DNA of 64,000 bases from Hyphomicrobiales bacterium (GCA_027483895.1 JAIXTP010000033.1:1-64000); one strand, 5' to 3'; positions 18,755 to 27,633 are shown, counted from the stretch's first letter. Notes: generated by a model not told the origin, from the letters alone. Numbers and translations are program-made.

Positions 18755-19273
18755 TCAAGCCGCCTCGCGACAATGGGCGCAGGCGCCGGCGACCTCGATG
18801 ATGCGCGAGCGCGGTTCGAAGCCGTTCGCCTCGGCCAGACGGCCGAGCGCGCCGCGCAGCTCGTCGGACTGCCGCTCGTCGACGCCGCCGCAGCGGTCGC
18901 AGATGAGGAAGACGATGACGTCGCCGGGCGCATGATGGGAGGGGCAGGCGATGAAGGCGTTGCGGCTCTCGAGCCTGTGGACGAAGCCCTGCGCCATCAG
19001 GAAATCGAGCGCCCGATAGACGCTGACCGCGGAGAGCCGCTTGCCGCCCTCTTCCGGCGGAAGGCTTTCGGCGATGTCGTAGGCGCTGAGCGGCCGGTGC
19101 GTCCGGTAAAGCGCTTCGAGCACGCGCCGGCGCACCGGCGTGAGACGCTCTCCGCGCGCGCGGCAATCGTCCTCCGCCCGCGCCAAGGCCTCGGGGGCCC
19201 GGGCGGCGTGGTCGTGCGCGTGGGCGCAGTCATGGCCGTCTCGGCCGGAAGTATGATGGTGATGATCGTCCAT
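18755..19273 (-). CDS. zur: Fur-family regulator, probably zinc-responsive Zur
   Basis: The 172-residue protein has a winged-helix domain ([20 protein letters not shown], then [22 protein letters not shown]) and a C-terminal metal domain with CPSHHAPGD, the CDRCGG and CAHC pairs for structural zinc. These fit the Zur branch, which represses zinc uptake genes. The first 24 residues are unusually His-rich (four His in a row, then further His, Asp and Cys) and may bind metal. It lies 68 bases upstream of ispG on the same strand and is divergent from bdhA. No zinc transporter genes are nearby. Confidence 0.82.
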   Translation of the reverse strand: MDDHHHHTSGRDGHDCAHAHDHAARAPEALARAEDDCRARGERLTPVRRRVLEALYRTHRPLSAYDIAESLPPEEGGKRLSAVSVYRALDFLMAQGFVHRLESRNAFIACPSHHAPGDVIVFLICDRCGGVDERQSDELRGALGRLAEANGFEPRSRIIEVAGACAHCREAA

Positions 19274-19297
19274 GGCCGTTCGCGGTCCGCGTCGGAT

Positions 19298-19310
19298 GTG
19301 ATCCTATCAC
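19298..19310. promoter_or_regulatory. Inverted repeat between zur and bdhA
   Basis: GTGAT-cct-ATCAC lies 25 bases upstream of the zur start and about 90 upstream of bdhA. It is symmetric but does not look like the A/T-rich Zur boxes known from other proteobacteria, so the binding protein is unknown. Confidence 0.35.
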
Positions 19311-19401
19311 GCGCCCCGTGCGGTGCCACCCGTACGGACGCGCTGCTATGTTGCGGTGCGGCAAGGACATGCCGCGCCGCCGTTCTTCGGAGAAAGACGC
19401 C

Positions 19402-20187
19402 ATGTCGCTTGCCAAACGCAACGCCCTCGTGACGGGGTCCACCTCGGGCATCGGGCTCGCCGTCGCCCGCGCGCTCGCCAAGGAAGGCGTGAACGTGATG
19501 CTGAACGGCCTCGGCGATGCCGTGCAGATCGAGAAGACCCGCGCGGGCCTCGCGGAAGAGTTCGGCGTGAAGGTGCTCTACTCGCCCGCGAACATGCTGA
19601 AGCCGGGCGAGATCGCGGCCATGGTGCGCGAGGCCGAGGACGCGTTGGGCTCGGTCGACATTCTCGTCAACAATGCGGGCATCCAGCATGTCGCGCCCGT
19701 GGACGAGTTCCCGATCGAGCAGTGGGACCGCGTGATCGCGATCAATCTGAATTCGGCCTTCCACACGATGCGGGCCGCGCTGCCGGGCATGAAGAAGCGG
19801 AAATGGGGCCGGATCGTCTCGACGGCCTCGGCCCATTCGCTGACGGCCTCTCCGTTCAAATCGGCCTATGTCGCGGCCAAGCACGGCCTCACCGGCCTGA
19901 GCAAGGCGGTCGCGCTCGAAGTCGCGACCATGGGCATCACGGTCAACTGCATCTCGCCGGCCTATGTCTGGACGCCGCTGGTCGAGGCGCAGATCCCCGA
20001 CACGATGACCGCGCGCAACATGACGCGCGAGCAGGTCATCAACGACGTGATGTTGGAGCGCCAGCCGACGAAGCAGTTCGTCACGGTGGATCAGGTCGCG
20101 GCGGCGGCCCTCTTCCTCTGCTCGGATGCCGCCTCGCAGATCACGGGATCGAATCTGGTGATCGACGGAGGCTGGACGGCTCAGTGA
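19402..20187 (+). CDS. bdhA: 3-hydroxybutyrate dehydrogenase
   Basis: BdhA oxidises (R)-3-hydroxybutyrate to acetoacetate with NAD, a step in using stored polyhydroxybutyrate. The 261-residue short-chain dehydrogenase has TGSTSGIG (11-18), NNAGIQHVAPVDEFP, the active-site Ser and YVAAKHGLTGLSK, and the substrate-loop signature CISPAYVWTPLVE, which is typical of this enzyme. CGGAGAAAG precedes the ATG. The patatin gene starts in its stop codon, so the two are cotranscribed and coupled. Confidence 0.94.
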   Translation: MSLAKRNALVTGSTSGIGLAVARALAKEGVNVMLNGLGDAVQIEKTRAGLAEEFGVKVLYSPANMLKPGEIAAMVREAEDALGSVDILVNNAGIQHVAPVDEFPIEQWDRVIAINLNSAFHTMRAALPGMKKRKWGRIVSTASAHSLTASPFKSAYVAAKHGLTGLSKAVALEVATMGITVNCISPAYVWTPLVEAQIPDTMTARNMTREQVINDVMLERQPTKQFVTVDQVAAAALFLCSDAASQITGSNLVIDGGWTAQ

Positions 20188-21254
20188 GCGCGTTTCCCCC
20201 GAAAGGCCGTCGCAAGCGCGGCGGCACCAAGCGCATCAACCTCGCGCTTCAGGGCGGCGGCGCGCACGGCGCCGTGACCTGGGGCGTGCTCGACGCCTTT
20301 CTCGAAGACGAACGGCTGGAGATCGGCGCGATCAGCGGCACGAGCGCGGGCGCCGTGAATGCGGCGATCCTCGCCTCCGGCCTTTGCGCCGGCGGGCCGG
20401 AAGGCGCGCGCGCCGCGCTGCGGGCGTTCTGGCGGGATCTGGCGGTCGACGGGCATGTTCCGGAAAGCGCGCGCGGCGTCGTCGAACTGATGCTGACGCC
20501 GTGGAAGCTCGGCGCCGCGGCGGGCCAGAACCTGATGGAGGCGACGCGCAACGTGCTGTCGCCCTACAGCGTCAATCCGCTCGACATCAATCCTCTGCGG
20601 GCGGTGGTGGAACGCCATATCGACTTCGAGGCGATCCGCTCGCAGGACGGGCCGAAGCTGCATATCGCGGCGACCAACGTGAAGACCGGCCGCATCCGGA
20701 TCTTCGGCCGAAAGGACCTCCGGCCGGACGTGGTCATGGCCTCGGCCGCCCTGCCCTATCTGTTCCGGGCGGTGGAGATCGACGGCGAGCCCTATTGGGA
20801 CGGCGGCTTTCTAGGAAATCCCGCGCTGTTCCCGTTCTTCGACGAGAAGACGATCGACGACATCGTGCTCGTGCAGATCAACCCCATAGTCCGCGAGCGG
20901 GTACCGGAGACGGCAGCCGACATCCTCGAACGCGCCAACGAGATCGCCTTCAATGCTTCCTTGCTGCACGAATTCCGGGCCATCGCATTCGTCTCGAGGC
21001 TGATCGCCACGGGCGCGCTCAAGGATCCGCATTACCGCTCGGTGCGCATGCACCGCGTCGAGGCGCATGAGGGAATCGAAGATCTCGACGTCGCGAGCCG
21101 ACTTCAGGCGAACTGGGCCTTTTTCGGCCGCCTCTTCGAAGCCGGCCGTGCCGCAGGCGAGCGCTTTCTCGCCGAACATTTCGACGCCGTCGGCGAGCGG
21201 AGCACCTTCGATCTCGAAGCCGCTTTCGAAACGGGCCCGGTCAGATCCGCCTGA
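20184..21254 (+). CDS. Patatin-like phospholipase coupled to bdhA
   Basis: The GTG at 20184 overlaps the bdhA stop codon and gives 356 residues. The patatin domain (about 17-230) has the oxyanion loop LQGGGAHGAV (22-31), the nucleophile motif GTSAG with Ser54, and the catalytic Asp in WDGGFLGNP. The C-terminal third continues into the longer bacterial patatin form. Patatins hydrolyse acyl esters of lipids. The tight link to bdhA suggests a role in mobilising polyhydroxybutyrate or its granule lipids, which is inference from context. Its last 14 bases overlap the convergent methyltransferase gene. Confidence 0.88.
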   Translation: MSAFPPKGRRKRGGTKRINLALQGGGAHGAVTWGVLDAFLEDERLEIGAISGTSAGAVNAAILASGLCAGGPEGARAALRAFWRDLAVDGHVPESARGVVELMLTPWKLGAAAGQNLMEATRNVLSPYSVNPLDINPLRAVVERHIDFEAIRSQDGPKLHIAATNVKTGRIRIFGRKDLRPDVVMASAALPYLFRAVEIDGEPYWDGGFLGNPALFPFFDEKTIDDIVLVQINPIVRERVPETAADILERANEIAFNASLLHEFRAIAFVSRLIATGALKDPHYRSVRMHRVEAHEGIEDLDVASRLQANWAFFGRLFEAGRAAGERFLAEHFDAVGERSTFDLEAAFETGPVRSA

Positions 21255-21885
21255 AACGCCAGACCTGCGTCTTCTTGATCTCGGAATCCTCCAGCTCCCG
21301 CGTGGTGGGCACGCGATATTCCGCCACCGCTTCGAGCCGGTCCTTGGGCAGATAGCTGCGCCCGGGGTCGCCGATGAGGACCGTCGCGCCACGGTCCGCG
21401 AGCGCGGAGAGCCAATCCATCACGCGTGCGGCCATGTCGCGCTCGTAACAGACGTCGCCGGCGAGAACGACGTCCCATCCCTCGTCGCGGCCGATCACGT
21501 CGTCGGCCCGCGGCGCGACGCGGATCCCGTTGGCTTCCGCGTTCAGAAGAATGGCTTCGGCGGCGAAGACGTCGATGTCGGCGCCCGTGACCTCGGCCGC
21601 ACCCGCCATGGCCGCTGCGACGGCGACGAGACCGGAGCCGGAGGCGAAATCGAGCACCGTTCGCCCGCGCACGGTTTCGGGATGGTCGAGAATGTAGCGC
21701 GCGAGCGCCTGCCCGCCTGCCCATGCGAAGGCCCAGAAGGGCGGCGGCAGCCCCTCTTCCTGCAGCTCCTCTTCCGTCTTCTTCCAGAGCGGCACGGATT
21801 CGTCGGCCAGATGGAGCCGGATTTCCGGGGCATGCGGCACGGGAAGGAGCCGGGTATTGGCCCGGATGAAGGCGGAACGCGTCAT
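21241..21885 (-). CDS. Protein-lysine methyltransferase, ETFB-KMT/METTL20-like
   Basis: The 214-residue protein is a seven-beta-strand methyltransferase. PLWKKTEEELQEEGLPPPFW, WAGGQALARYILDHPE and the SAM motif VLDFASGSGLVAVAAAMAGA resemble the bacterial relatives of human ETFB lysine methyltransferase, which modify the electron transfer flavoprotein beta subunit. The DVCYERDMA stretch corresponds to the D-x-x-Y motif of the lysine methylase branch. No etf genes are in the window. The gene lies 17 bases downstream of the photolyase-like gene on the same strand. Confidence 0.78.
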   Translation of the reverse strand: MTRSAFIRANTRLLPVPHAPEIRLHLADESVPLWKKTEEELQEEGLPPPFWAFAWAGGQALARYILDHPETVRGRTVLDFASGSGLVAVAAAMAGAAEVTGADIDVFAAEAILLNAEANGIRVAPRADDVIGRDEGWDVVLAGDVCYERDMAARVMDWLSALADRGATVLIGDPGRSYLPKDRLEAVAEYRVPTTRELEDSEIKKTQVWRFRRI

Positions 21886-21902
21886 GCCGCGATCCTAGCC
21901 GG

Positions 21903-23141
21903 TCACGCGATCGCGCGACACAGCGCGGGCAGATGCTCCTTGAACGCGAAAAAGCCGCGGCGCGCATGGGGCCACGCCCGCGCGTCCCACGGACGAAGCG
22001 CTTGCGCGAAGGGAATGCCGCGGGCGGCAAGCGCCCTCCGGACCGGCACCAAGGCGTCCGCCGTCCAGCCGACGGGGATGAAGCCCGTAACGACCTGTTC
22101 CGCTCCGCCCAGCGCCGCTTCGAGCGCCGCCGCGTCGCCGGGTTCGATCCATGCGAGCGGAAGCCCGCGGGCCTCAGCGAGCCTTTCGGCCGCGATCCGG
22201 ACGGCTTGCGTCGTGAAGAGGCGCGCAGCCTCGGAGACGGGCGCGGAGGAACGCGCATCCGGCGCGCAGAAGGCCGCGATGCCGCGGATGCTCGGCCAAG
22301 GAAGATCGAGATCCTCCGGCCGCAGATCCTCTTCCGTGACGAGGAGGATCGAGGACAGGTCCGCGCGCGGAGGGACGGGCGCACGGATCGGCCCCGGCTG
22401 CACCGCATCCGCTTCGACCAGCGGCTCGGGAGAAGCGGCGAGACCGCGCGGGGAGAACCGTCCGCCCGTATGTTTCTCGATATTGTCGGCGCGGGCGACG
22501 TAATGCTTGCCCTTGGTATGGAGCCCCGCGACCCAGCGCCACGACAGGGTGTTGGACGCCGCGTCCGCATCGGCGAGCCGGCGCAGGAAGAGGTCGGCCC
22601 CTAGCTCCCACGGCAGGCGCAGGGTGAAGATCCAGATCGAGGCGAACCACATACGGGTGTGGTTGTGGAGAAAGCCGGTCTCGGCGAGTTCGCGGGCCCA
22701 TGCATCGAAGCAGTCGATCCCGGTCCGGCCTTCTTCGGCGTCCGCAAGTCGGGCGAGGAACGCCGGGGAGGCGGCTTCGCGGAGCGCGACGGCCCCGTCG
22801 CGCGCGCCGGACCAGAGCGCCGGACGCATTTCGAGATGGCCCTTCCAATAGGTGCGCCAGAAGACTTCCTGCACGAATTTCTCGGCCGCGTCGTAGGAAT
22901 GGCGTGCGAGGACGGCGGCGACGGTCTCCTCCTCGGTGATCAGCCGATGCCGGATCCAGGGCGAGAGGCGCGAGACGTTGCGGCGGCCCGGTCCCTCGTC
23001 GTGGTTGCGCCGCGCCGCATAGGCCGCGCCGGCCCGCGGCAGGAAATCACGCAGGCGCCGGAGCCCCTCTTCCCGAGTGGGAACGAGAGGCTCGGCCGGC
23101 CGGTCGGAGGGCGCGTCGGAGAAGAGGTCGAGGGCGGTCAT
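21903..23141 (-). CDS. Photolyase/cryptochrome-like FAD protein with reversed domain order
   Basis: The 412-residue protein begins directly with the photolyase FAD-binding domain instead of the usual antenna domain. Visible motifs are GRRNVSRLSPWIRHRLI (about 52-68), KFVQEVFWRTYWKG, TGFLHNHTRMWFASIWIF and NTLSWRWVAGLHTKGKHY, all in the order of the class I photolyase FAD domain. After a proline-rich linker at about 240-260, the C-terminal 150 residues look like an alpha/beta domain ending in ALRPWDARAWPHARRGFF, resembling the last part of a photolyase antenna domain. Light-driven DNA repair or a blue-light receptor role is plausible; neither is shown. It is coupled to the downstream methyltransferase gene. 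Confidence 0.78.
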   Translation of the reverse strand: MTALDLFSDAPSDRPAEPLVPTREEGLRRLRDFLPRAGAAYAARRNHDEGPGRRNVSRLSPWIRHRLITEEETVAAVLARHSYDAAEKFVQEVFWRTYWKGHLEMRPALWSGARDGAVALREAASPAFLARLADAEEGRTGIDCFDAWARELAETGFLHNHTRMWFASIWIFTLRLPWELGADLFLRRLADADAASNTLSWRWVAGLHTKGKHYVARADNIEKHTGGRFSPRGLAASPEPLVEADAVQPGPIRAPVPPRADLSSILLVTEEDLRPEDLDLPWPSIRGIAAFCAPDARSSAPVSEAARLFTTQAVRIAAERLAEARGLPLAWIEPGDAAALEAALGGAEQVVTGFIPVGWTADALVPVRRALAARGIPFAQALRPWDARAWPHARRGFFAFKEHLPALCRAIA

Positions 23142-23172
23142 GCCCGTCCTACGCGACGGGCGGCCGAACCGA

Positions 23173-25917
23173 TCAGGCGCGCTCGACCCTCACTGCGGAA
23201 TATTTGAATTCGGGGATCTTCCCGAAGGGATCGAGCTTCGGATTGGTGAGGATGTTCGCCGCCGCTTCCACATAGGCGAAGGGCACGAAGACCATGTCGG
23301 GCTGCATAGCCTCGTCCGCTCTCGCGGTCAGGGTGATCGTGCCGCGCCGGGTGGACAGGCGCACCGCCTCGCCGGCCGCGACGCCGAGGCGCCGCAGGGT
23401 CTGCGGATGCAGGCTCGCGGTCGGCCCGGGTTCGAGCCGGTCGAGGGTCGCGGAACGCCTCGTCATCGACCCCGTATGCCAATGTTCGAGCTGCCGGCCC
23501 GTCGTCAGCACCATCGGGTAATCCGGGTCGGGCGTCTCGGCGGGCGAGGTGACGGCGGCGGGGACGAAACGCGCCCGGCCGGTCTCGGTCGGGAAGCGGT
23601 CGCCGAAGACGACCGCATGTCCCGGAACGTCGGGCCCGTCCACCGGATAGGTCACCGCGCCCTCGCGCTCCAGCCTCTCCCACGAGATGTTGTCGAGCGA
23701 CGGCATGATGCGCTTCATCTCGGCGAAGACCTCGCGCGGATGCGCGTAGCGCCAATCGAGACCGAGCCTCCGGCCCATCTCGACGAGGATCGCGAAATCC
23801 TCGCGCGCTTCGCCCGGCGGCTTCAGCGCCGGGCGCCCGAGCTGGACCTGCCGGTTGGTGTTGGTCACCGTGCCGGTCTTTTCCGGCCATGCCGAGGCGG
23901 GCAGCACGACGTCGGCGAACATCGCCGTCTCGGTGAGGAAGATGTCCTGCACGACGAGATGGTCGAGCTTGGCCAACGCCTCACGGGCATGGGCGGCGTC
24001 GGGGTCCGACATCGCCGGGTTCTCGCCCATCACGTAGAGGCCCTTGATCTCGCCCCGTCCGATCGCGTCGACGATCTCGACCACGGTCAGGCCGGGGGCC
24101 GGATCCAGCGCCGCACCCCAGAGCGCTTCCACAGCACCGCGCCGGACGTCGTTTCCGACGCGCGCGTAATCGGGGAGCATCATGGGGATGAGCCCCGCAT
24201 CGGACGCACCCTGCACGTTGTTCTGGCCCCGCAGCGGATGCAGGCCCGTACCCTCGCGGCCCACCTGCCCGCACATCAGCGCGAGCGAGATCAGGCAGCG
24301 CGCATTGTCCGTGCCGTGGACGTGCTGCGACACGCCCATGCCCCAGAAGATGATGGCCCGCTCGGCCGTCGCATACAGTCGCGCCACGGTCCGGATCGTC
24401 TCGGGATCGATGCCGCAGATCGGACTCATCGCCTCGGGCGTGTAGGGCGCGAGATGCGCGACGAGACGCTCGAAATTTTCGGTGTGCTCGGCGACATAGG
24501 CCGGATCGTGGAGCCCCTCCGACACGATGACGTTCATCATCGCGTCGAGCAGCGCCACGTCGGAGCCCGGGCGGAAGCGCAGCATGTGCGCCGCGTGGTG
24601 CCTCAAGGCCTGCCCGCGCGGATCCATCACGACGAGCTTGGCGCCGCGCTTGACCGCCTGCTTGAAATAGGTGGCCGCGACGGGATGGTTCTCGACCGGA
24701 TTGGCACCGATCACGACGATCACGTCGGCCTTCAGCGCCTCGTCGAAGGTCGCCGTGACCGCCGCCGAGCCGATGCCTTCGAGCAGTGCCGCGACCGAGG
24801 AGGCGTGGCAGAGCCGGGTGCAGTGATCGACATTGTTGTGCCCGAAGCCCGTGCGGATGAGCTTCTGGAAGAGATAGGCCTCCTCGTTCGAGCCCTTGGC
24901 GGAGCCGAAGCCCGCCACGGCCCGCCCGCCGATACGATCGCGCAGGGCGGCGAGCCCGCCCGCCGCGCGCTCCATCGCCTCCTCCCACGTCGCTTCGCGG
25001 AAATGGGTGAAGGGGTCAGCGGGATCGACGTTCAGGCCTTTCAGCGCACCCTCCCGGCGGATGAGCGGCACCGTCAGGCGTTGCGGGCTCGCGACATAGT
25101 CGAAGCCGAAGCGGCCCTTCACGCAAAGCCGGTTCTCGTTGGCCGGGCCATCGGCGCCGTCGACCCATGCGATGCGGCCGTCGCGGATGTTGAAGGTGAC
25201 GCGGCAGCCGACGCCGCAGAACGGGCAGACGCTCTCCACCTTGTCTTCGGCCGAGCGGGCGCCCGCACCGGTCGCGACGTCGACGACGGATGCGGGCATC
25301 AAGGCGCCCGTCGGGCAGGCCTGCACGCATTCGCCGCAGGCGACGCAGGTCGATTCCCCCATCGGGTCGGCGAGGTCGAAGACGGGGCGCATGGCATGGC
25401 CGCGGCCCGCCATGCCGATCACGTCGTTCACCTGCACTTCGCGGCAGGCCCGGACGCAGAGACCGCAGGCGATGCAGGCATCCATCGCGACCTGCATGGC
25501 CGGATGGGAAAGATCGCGCTCGGGTGCATGGTCGAAGGCCGCGAAACGCGAGCCCTCGAGCCCTTCGCGGTCGAGTTCGGCGAGGAAATGCGAGGCGCCG
25601 TCGCGGGCCTCGGCACGCGGCGGCTGATCGGCCGCGAGCATTTCGAGAACCATCCGGCGGGCGGTCTTGGCACGTTCGCTTTCGGTCGAAACCGTCATGC
25701 CCTCGGCGGGGGCGCGGCAGCAGGACGGGGCGAGAACGCGCTCGCCCGCGATCTCGACCATGCAGGCGCGGCAATTGCCGTCGGGGCGGTAGCCGGGTTC
25801 GGGCCGGTGGCAGAGATGCGGGATCTCGGTGCCCTCGCGCCTCGCGACCTCCCAGATCGTCTCGCCCGGTCGGGCCTCGACGGGCCGGCCGTCGAGCGTG
25901 AAGCGGATCGCGGTCAT
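23173..25917 (-). CDS. fdsA: NAD-dependent formate dehydrogenase, molybdenum/tungsten catalytic subunit alpha
   Basis: This 914-residue subunit oxidises formate to CO2 at a bis-pterin Mo or W centre. Its order of domains is NuoG-like: a [2Fe-2S] N-terminus (HLCHRPEPGY, CRACMVEIAG), two [4Fe-4S] ferredoxin motifs (CIACGLCVRAC, CVACGECVQACPTG), the molybdopterin [4Fe-4S] motif CPFCGVGC, then the catalytic domain with DHCTRLCHASS, where Cys takes the place of selenocysteine, and a C-terminal dinucleotide domain with TTGRQLEHWHTGSMTRR. The start overlaps the stop of the fused beta subunit by four bases (ATGA). The fused partner makes it closest in layout to Methylobacterium FDH1. No fdhD/fdsC or fdsD gene is next to it. 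Confidence 0.94.
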   Translation of the reverse strand: MTAIRFTLDGRPVEARPGETIWEVARREGTEIPHLCHRPEPGYRPDGNCRACMVEIAGERVLAPSCCRAPAEGMTVSTESERAKTARRMVLEMLAADQPPRAEARDGASHFLAELDREGLEGSRFAAFDHAPERDLSHPAMQVAMDACIACGLCVRACREVQVNDVIGMAGRGHAMRPVFDLADPMGESTCVACGECVQACPTGALMPASVVDVATGAGARSAEDKVESVCPFCGVGCRVTFNIRDGRIAWVDGADGPANENRLCVKGRFGFDYVASPQRLTVPLIRREGALKGLNVDPADPFTHFREATWEEAMERAAGGLAALRDRIGGRAVAGFGSAKGSNEEAYLFQKLIRTGFGHNNVDHCTRLCHASSVAALLEGIGSAAVTATFDEALKADVIVVIGANPVENHPVAATYFKQAVKRGAKLVVMDPRGQALRHHAAHMLRFRPGSDVALLDAMMNVIVSEGLHDPAYVAEHTENFERLVAHLAPYTPEAMSPICGIDPETIRTVARLYATAERAIIFWGMGVSQHVHGTDNARCLISLALMCGQVGREGTGLHPLRGQNNVQGASDAGLIPMMLPDYARVGNDVRRGAVEALWGAALDPAPGLTVVEIVDAIGRGEIKGLYVMGENPAMSDPDAAHAREALAKLDHLVVQDIFLTETAMFADVVLPASAWPEKTGTVTNTNRQVQLGRPALKPPGEAREDFAILVEMGRRLGLDWRYAHPREVFAEMKRIMPSLDNISWERLEREGAVTYPVDGPDVPGHAVVFGDRFPTETGRARFVPAAVTSPAETPDPDYPMVLTTGRQLEHWHTGSMTRRSATLDRLEPGPTASLHPQTLRRLGVAAGEAVRLSTRRGTITLTARADEAMQPDMVFVPFAYVEAAANILTNPKLDPFGKIPEFKYSAVRVERA

Positions 25918-27587
25918 CGCGCGGCCTCCTCGGGGAAGAAGCGCAGCAGGGAGCGGATGGGATTGGCCGCGGCCTGCCCGAGTCCGCAGATCGAGGCGTC
26001 CGCCATGACCTGCGCGAGATCGGCCAGCAGAACCTGATCGCGACCCCCTTCGAGGAGACCCGCCGCCTTGCCCGTGCCGACGCGGCAGGGCGTGCACTGG
26101 CCGCAGCTCTCATGCTCGAAGAACCGCATGAGATTGGTCGCCACCGCCGCGAGATCGTCGTCCTCGGCGAGGAAGACGACCGCATGGCTGCCCACGAAGC
26201 AGCCGAGATCGTCGAGCGTGCCGAAATCGAGCGGGCGATCCATGAAGGTCGCGGGCAGGATGCCGCCCGAAGCGCCGCCGGGGAGGAAGGCCTTGATGCG
26301 CCGCCCCTCGCCCGGGCCGCCCGCCAGCTCCAGAAGCTCCGCCGCCGTCGAACCCGCCGGAGCCACGTAGAGCCCGGGCCGGCTGACGCGGCCGGACACC
26401 GACCAGGAGCGCAACCCCTTCGCGCCGTTGCGGCCCGCGGCGGCGAATGCGGCGGGCCCCTCCTCGACGATGCGTCGGATCCAGACCAGCGTCTCGACAT
26501 TGTGGTTGAGCGTCGGCCGGCCGAAGAGCCCGCGCTCGGCGATGAAGGGCGGGCGCTTGCGCGGGAAGCCGCGCTTGCCCTCGATGCTTTCCAGCATCGC
26601 GCTCTCCTCGCCGCAGACATAGGCCCCGGCACCACGGCGCAGTTCGACGAAGCCGGGCGCGACGAGACCCGCGGCCTCGATCTCCTCGATCGACCGCGTG
26701 AGGATTTCGCGGACGGCCGGATATTCGTCGCGCAGATAGACGTAGATCCGCTCCACCTCGACCGCGGCGGCCGCGACCAGCATGCCTTCGAGGAAGCGAT
26801 GAGGTTCGGTTTCGAGCCAATGGCGGTCCTTGAACGTGCCGGGCTCGCCCTCGTCGGCATTCACGGTCATCAGGCGCGGCGCGGGCTGCGCACGCACGAC
26901 GGACCATTTGCGGCCGGCCGGGAACCCCGCACCGCCGAGACCGCGCAGACCTGAGTCGGACAGAAGGCCGATCAGCGTGTCGACCGGCAGCGCGCCGGAT
27001 CGGACGCGGTCGAGCAAGGCGTATCCGCCCCCGGCTCTATAGTCCTCGAAATCCGCATGGGCGGGCAGTTCGGGCCGGAGATCGCCCTCGATCGCGGCAC
27101 GCAGCGTTTCGACGGTGGCGTGCCCCGCCGCGCGGTCCCCGACCAGAGCCGCGGGCGCCTCGGCGCAACGGCCGATGCAGGGCGCCTTCACGACGCGGAT
27201 GCGGGACGGATCGACGCCCGCGGCGAGCGCTTCGGCGAGCCTCTCGCCGCCCGCGAGCATGCAGGACACCGACGTACAGACCCGCACCGTCAGCCCGGGC
27301 GGCGGGGTCTCGCCCTCCTTCACGATGTCGAAATGCGCGTAGAAGCTCGCCGTCTCCATGACCTCGGCCATGGACAACCGCATCTCCTCGGCCAGCGCAC
27401 GCAGATGGCGGGCGGAAAGATGGCCGAACAGATCCTGCAGGACGTGCAGATGCTCGATCAGGTGATCGCGCGCCCGGGGCGCGTTGCCGAGCACGGCGCG
27501 CACCTCGTCCAGCGCCGCGGGATCGAGCGGGCGGCCCTTCGGCAGGGGCCGCGGGCGACGGCCCTCGCGGGTCGGCGCGACGGTCAT
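25914..27587 (-). CDS. fdsB: NAD-dependent formate dehydrogenase, fused gamma-beta (NuoE-NuoF-like) subunit
   Basis: The 557-residue protein joins two subunits that are separate in most formate dehydrogenases. Residues 1-160 are NuoE/FdsG-like with the [2Fe-2S] cysteines in CTSVSCMLAGGE and CIGRCAEAP. Residues 185-557 are NuoF/FdsB-like with the FMN loop GLRGLGGAGFPAGRKW, NADEGEPGTFKDR, GAGAYVCGEESAM, and the [4Fe-4S] site ESCGQCTPCRVGTG plus a later Cys in ASICGLGQ. It passes electrons from the alpha subunit to NAD+. Two ATGs lie close together; the one at 27587 has AGAGGA at better spacing than 27593. It starts 46 bases after xerC on the same strand. Confidence 0.93.
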   Translation of the reverse strand: MTVAPTREGRRPRPLPKGRPLDPAALDEVRAVLGNAPRARDHLIEHLHVLQDLFGHLSARHLRALAEEMRLSMAEVMETASFYAHFDIVKEGETPPPGLTVRVCTSVSCMLAGGERLAEALAAGVDPSRIRVVKAPCIGRCAEAPAALVGDRAAGHATVETLRAAIEGDLRPELPAHADFEDYRAGGGYALLDRVRSGALPVDTLIGLLSDSGLRGLGGAGFPAGRKWSVVRAQPAPRLMTVNADEGEPGTFKDRHWLETEPHRFLEGMLVAAAAVEVERIYVYLRDEYPAVREILTRSIEEIEAAGLVAPGFVELRRGAGAYVCGEESAMLESIEGKRGFPRKRPPFIAERGLFGRPTLNHNVETLVWIRRIVEEGPAAFAAAGRNGAKGLRSWSVSGRVSRPGLYVAPAGSTAAELLELAGGPGEGRRIKAFLPGGASGGILPATFMDRPLDFGTLDDLGCFVGSHAVVFLAEDDDLAAVATNLMRFFEHESCGQCTPCRVGTGKAAGLLEGGRDQVLLADLAQVMADASICGLGQAAANPIRSLLRFFPEEAAR

Positions 27588-27633
27588 GGGCATGTCCTCT
27601 TTTTTCGGAGATTCGGCTTCGACGGGCCTGCGG

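Noticed and set aside
19323-20183. Long plus-strand open frame running through bdhA into the patatin gene
   Set aside because: The part before 20184 is out-of-frame bdhA with Arg-rich nonsense; the patatin starts at the GTG overlapping the bdhA stop.
23077-26037. A 986-codon open frame on the plus strand opposite fdsA
   Set aside because: It is the mirror of a strongly biased GC-rich coding sequence. It has no recognisable domain, and the minus strand carries clear iron-sulfur and formate dehydrogenase motifs. Other long antisense frames (for example 4720-6228, 6440-8221, 12268-13974, 31292-33094) were dropped for the same reason.
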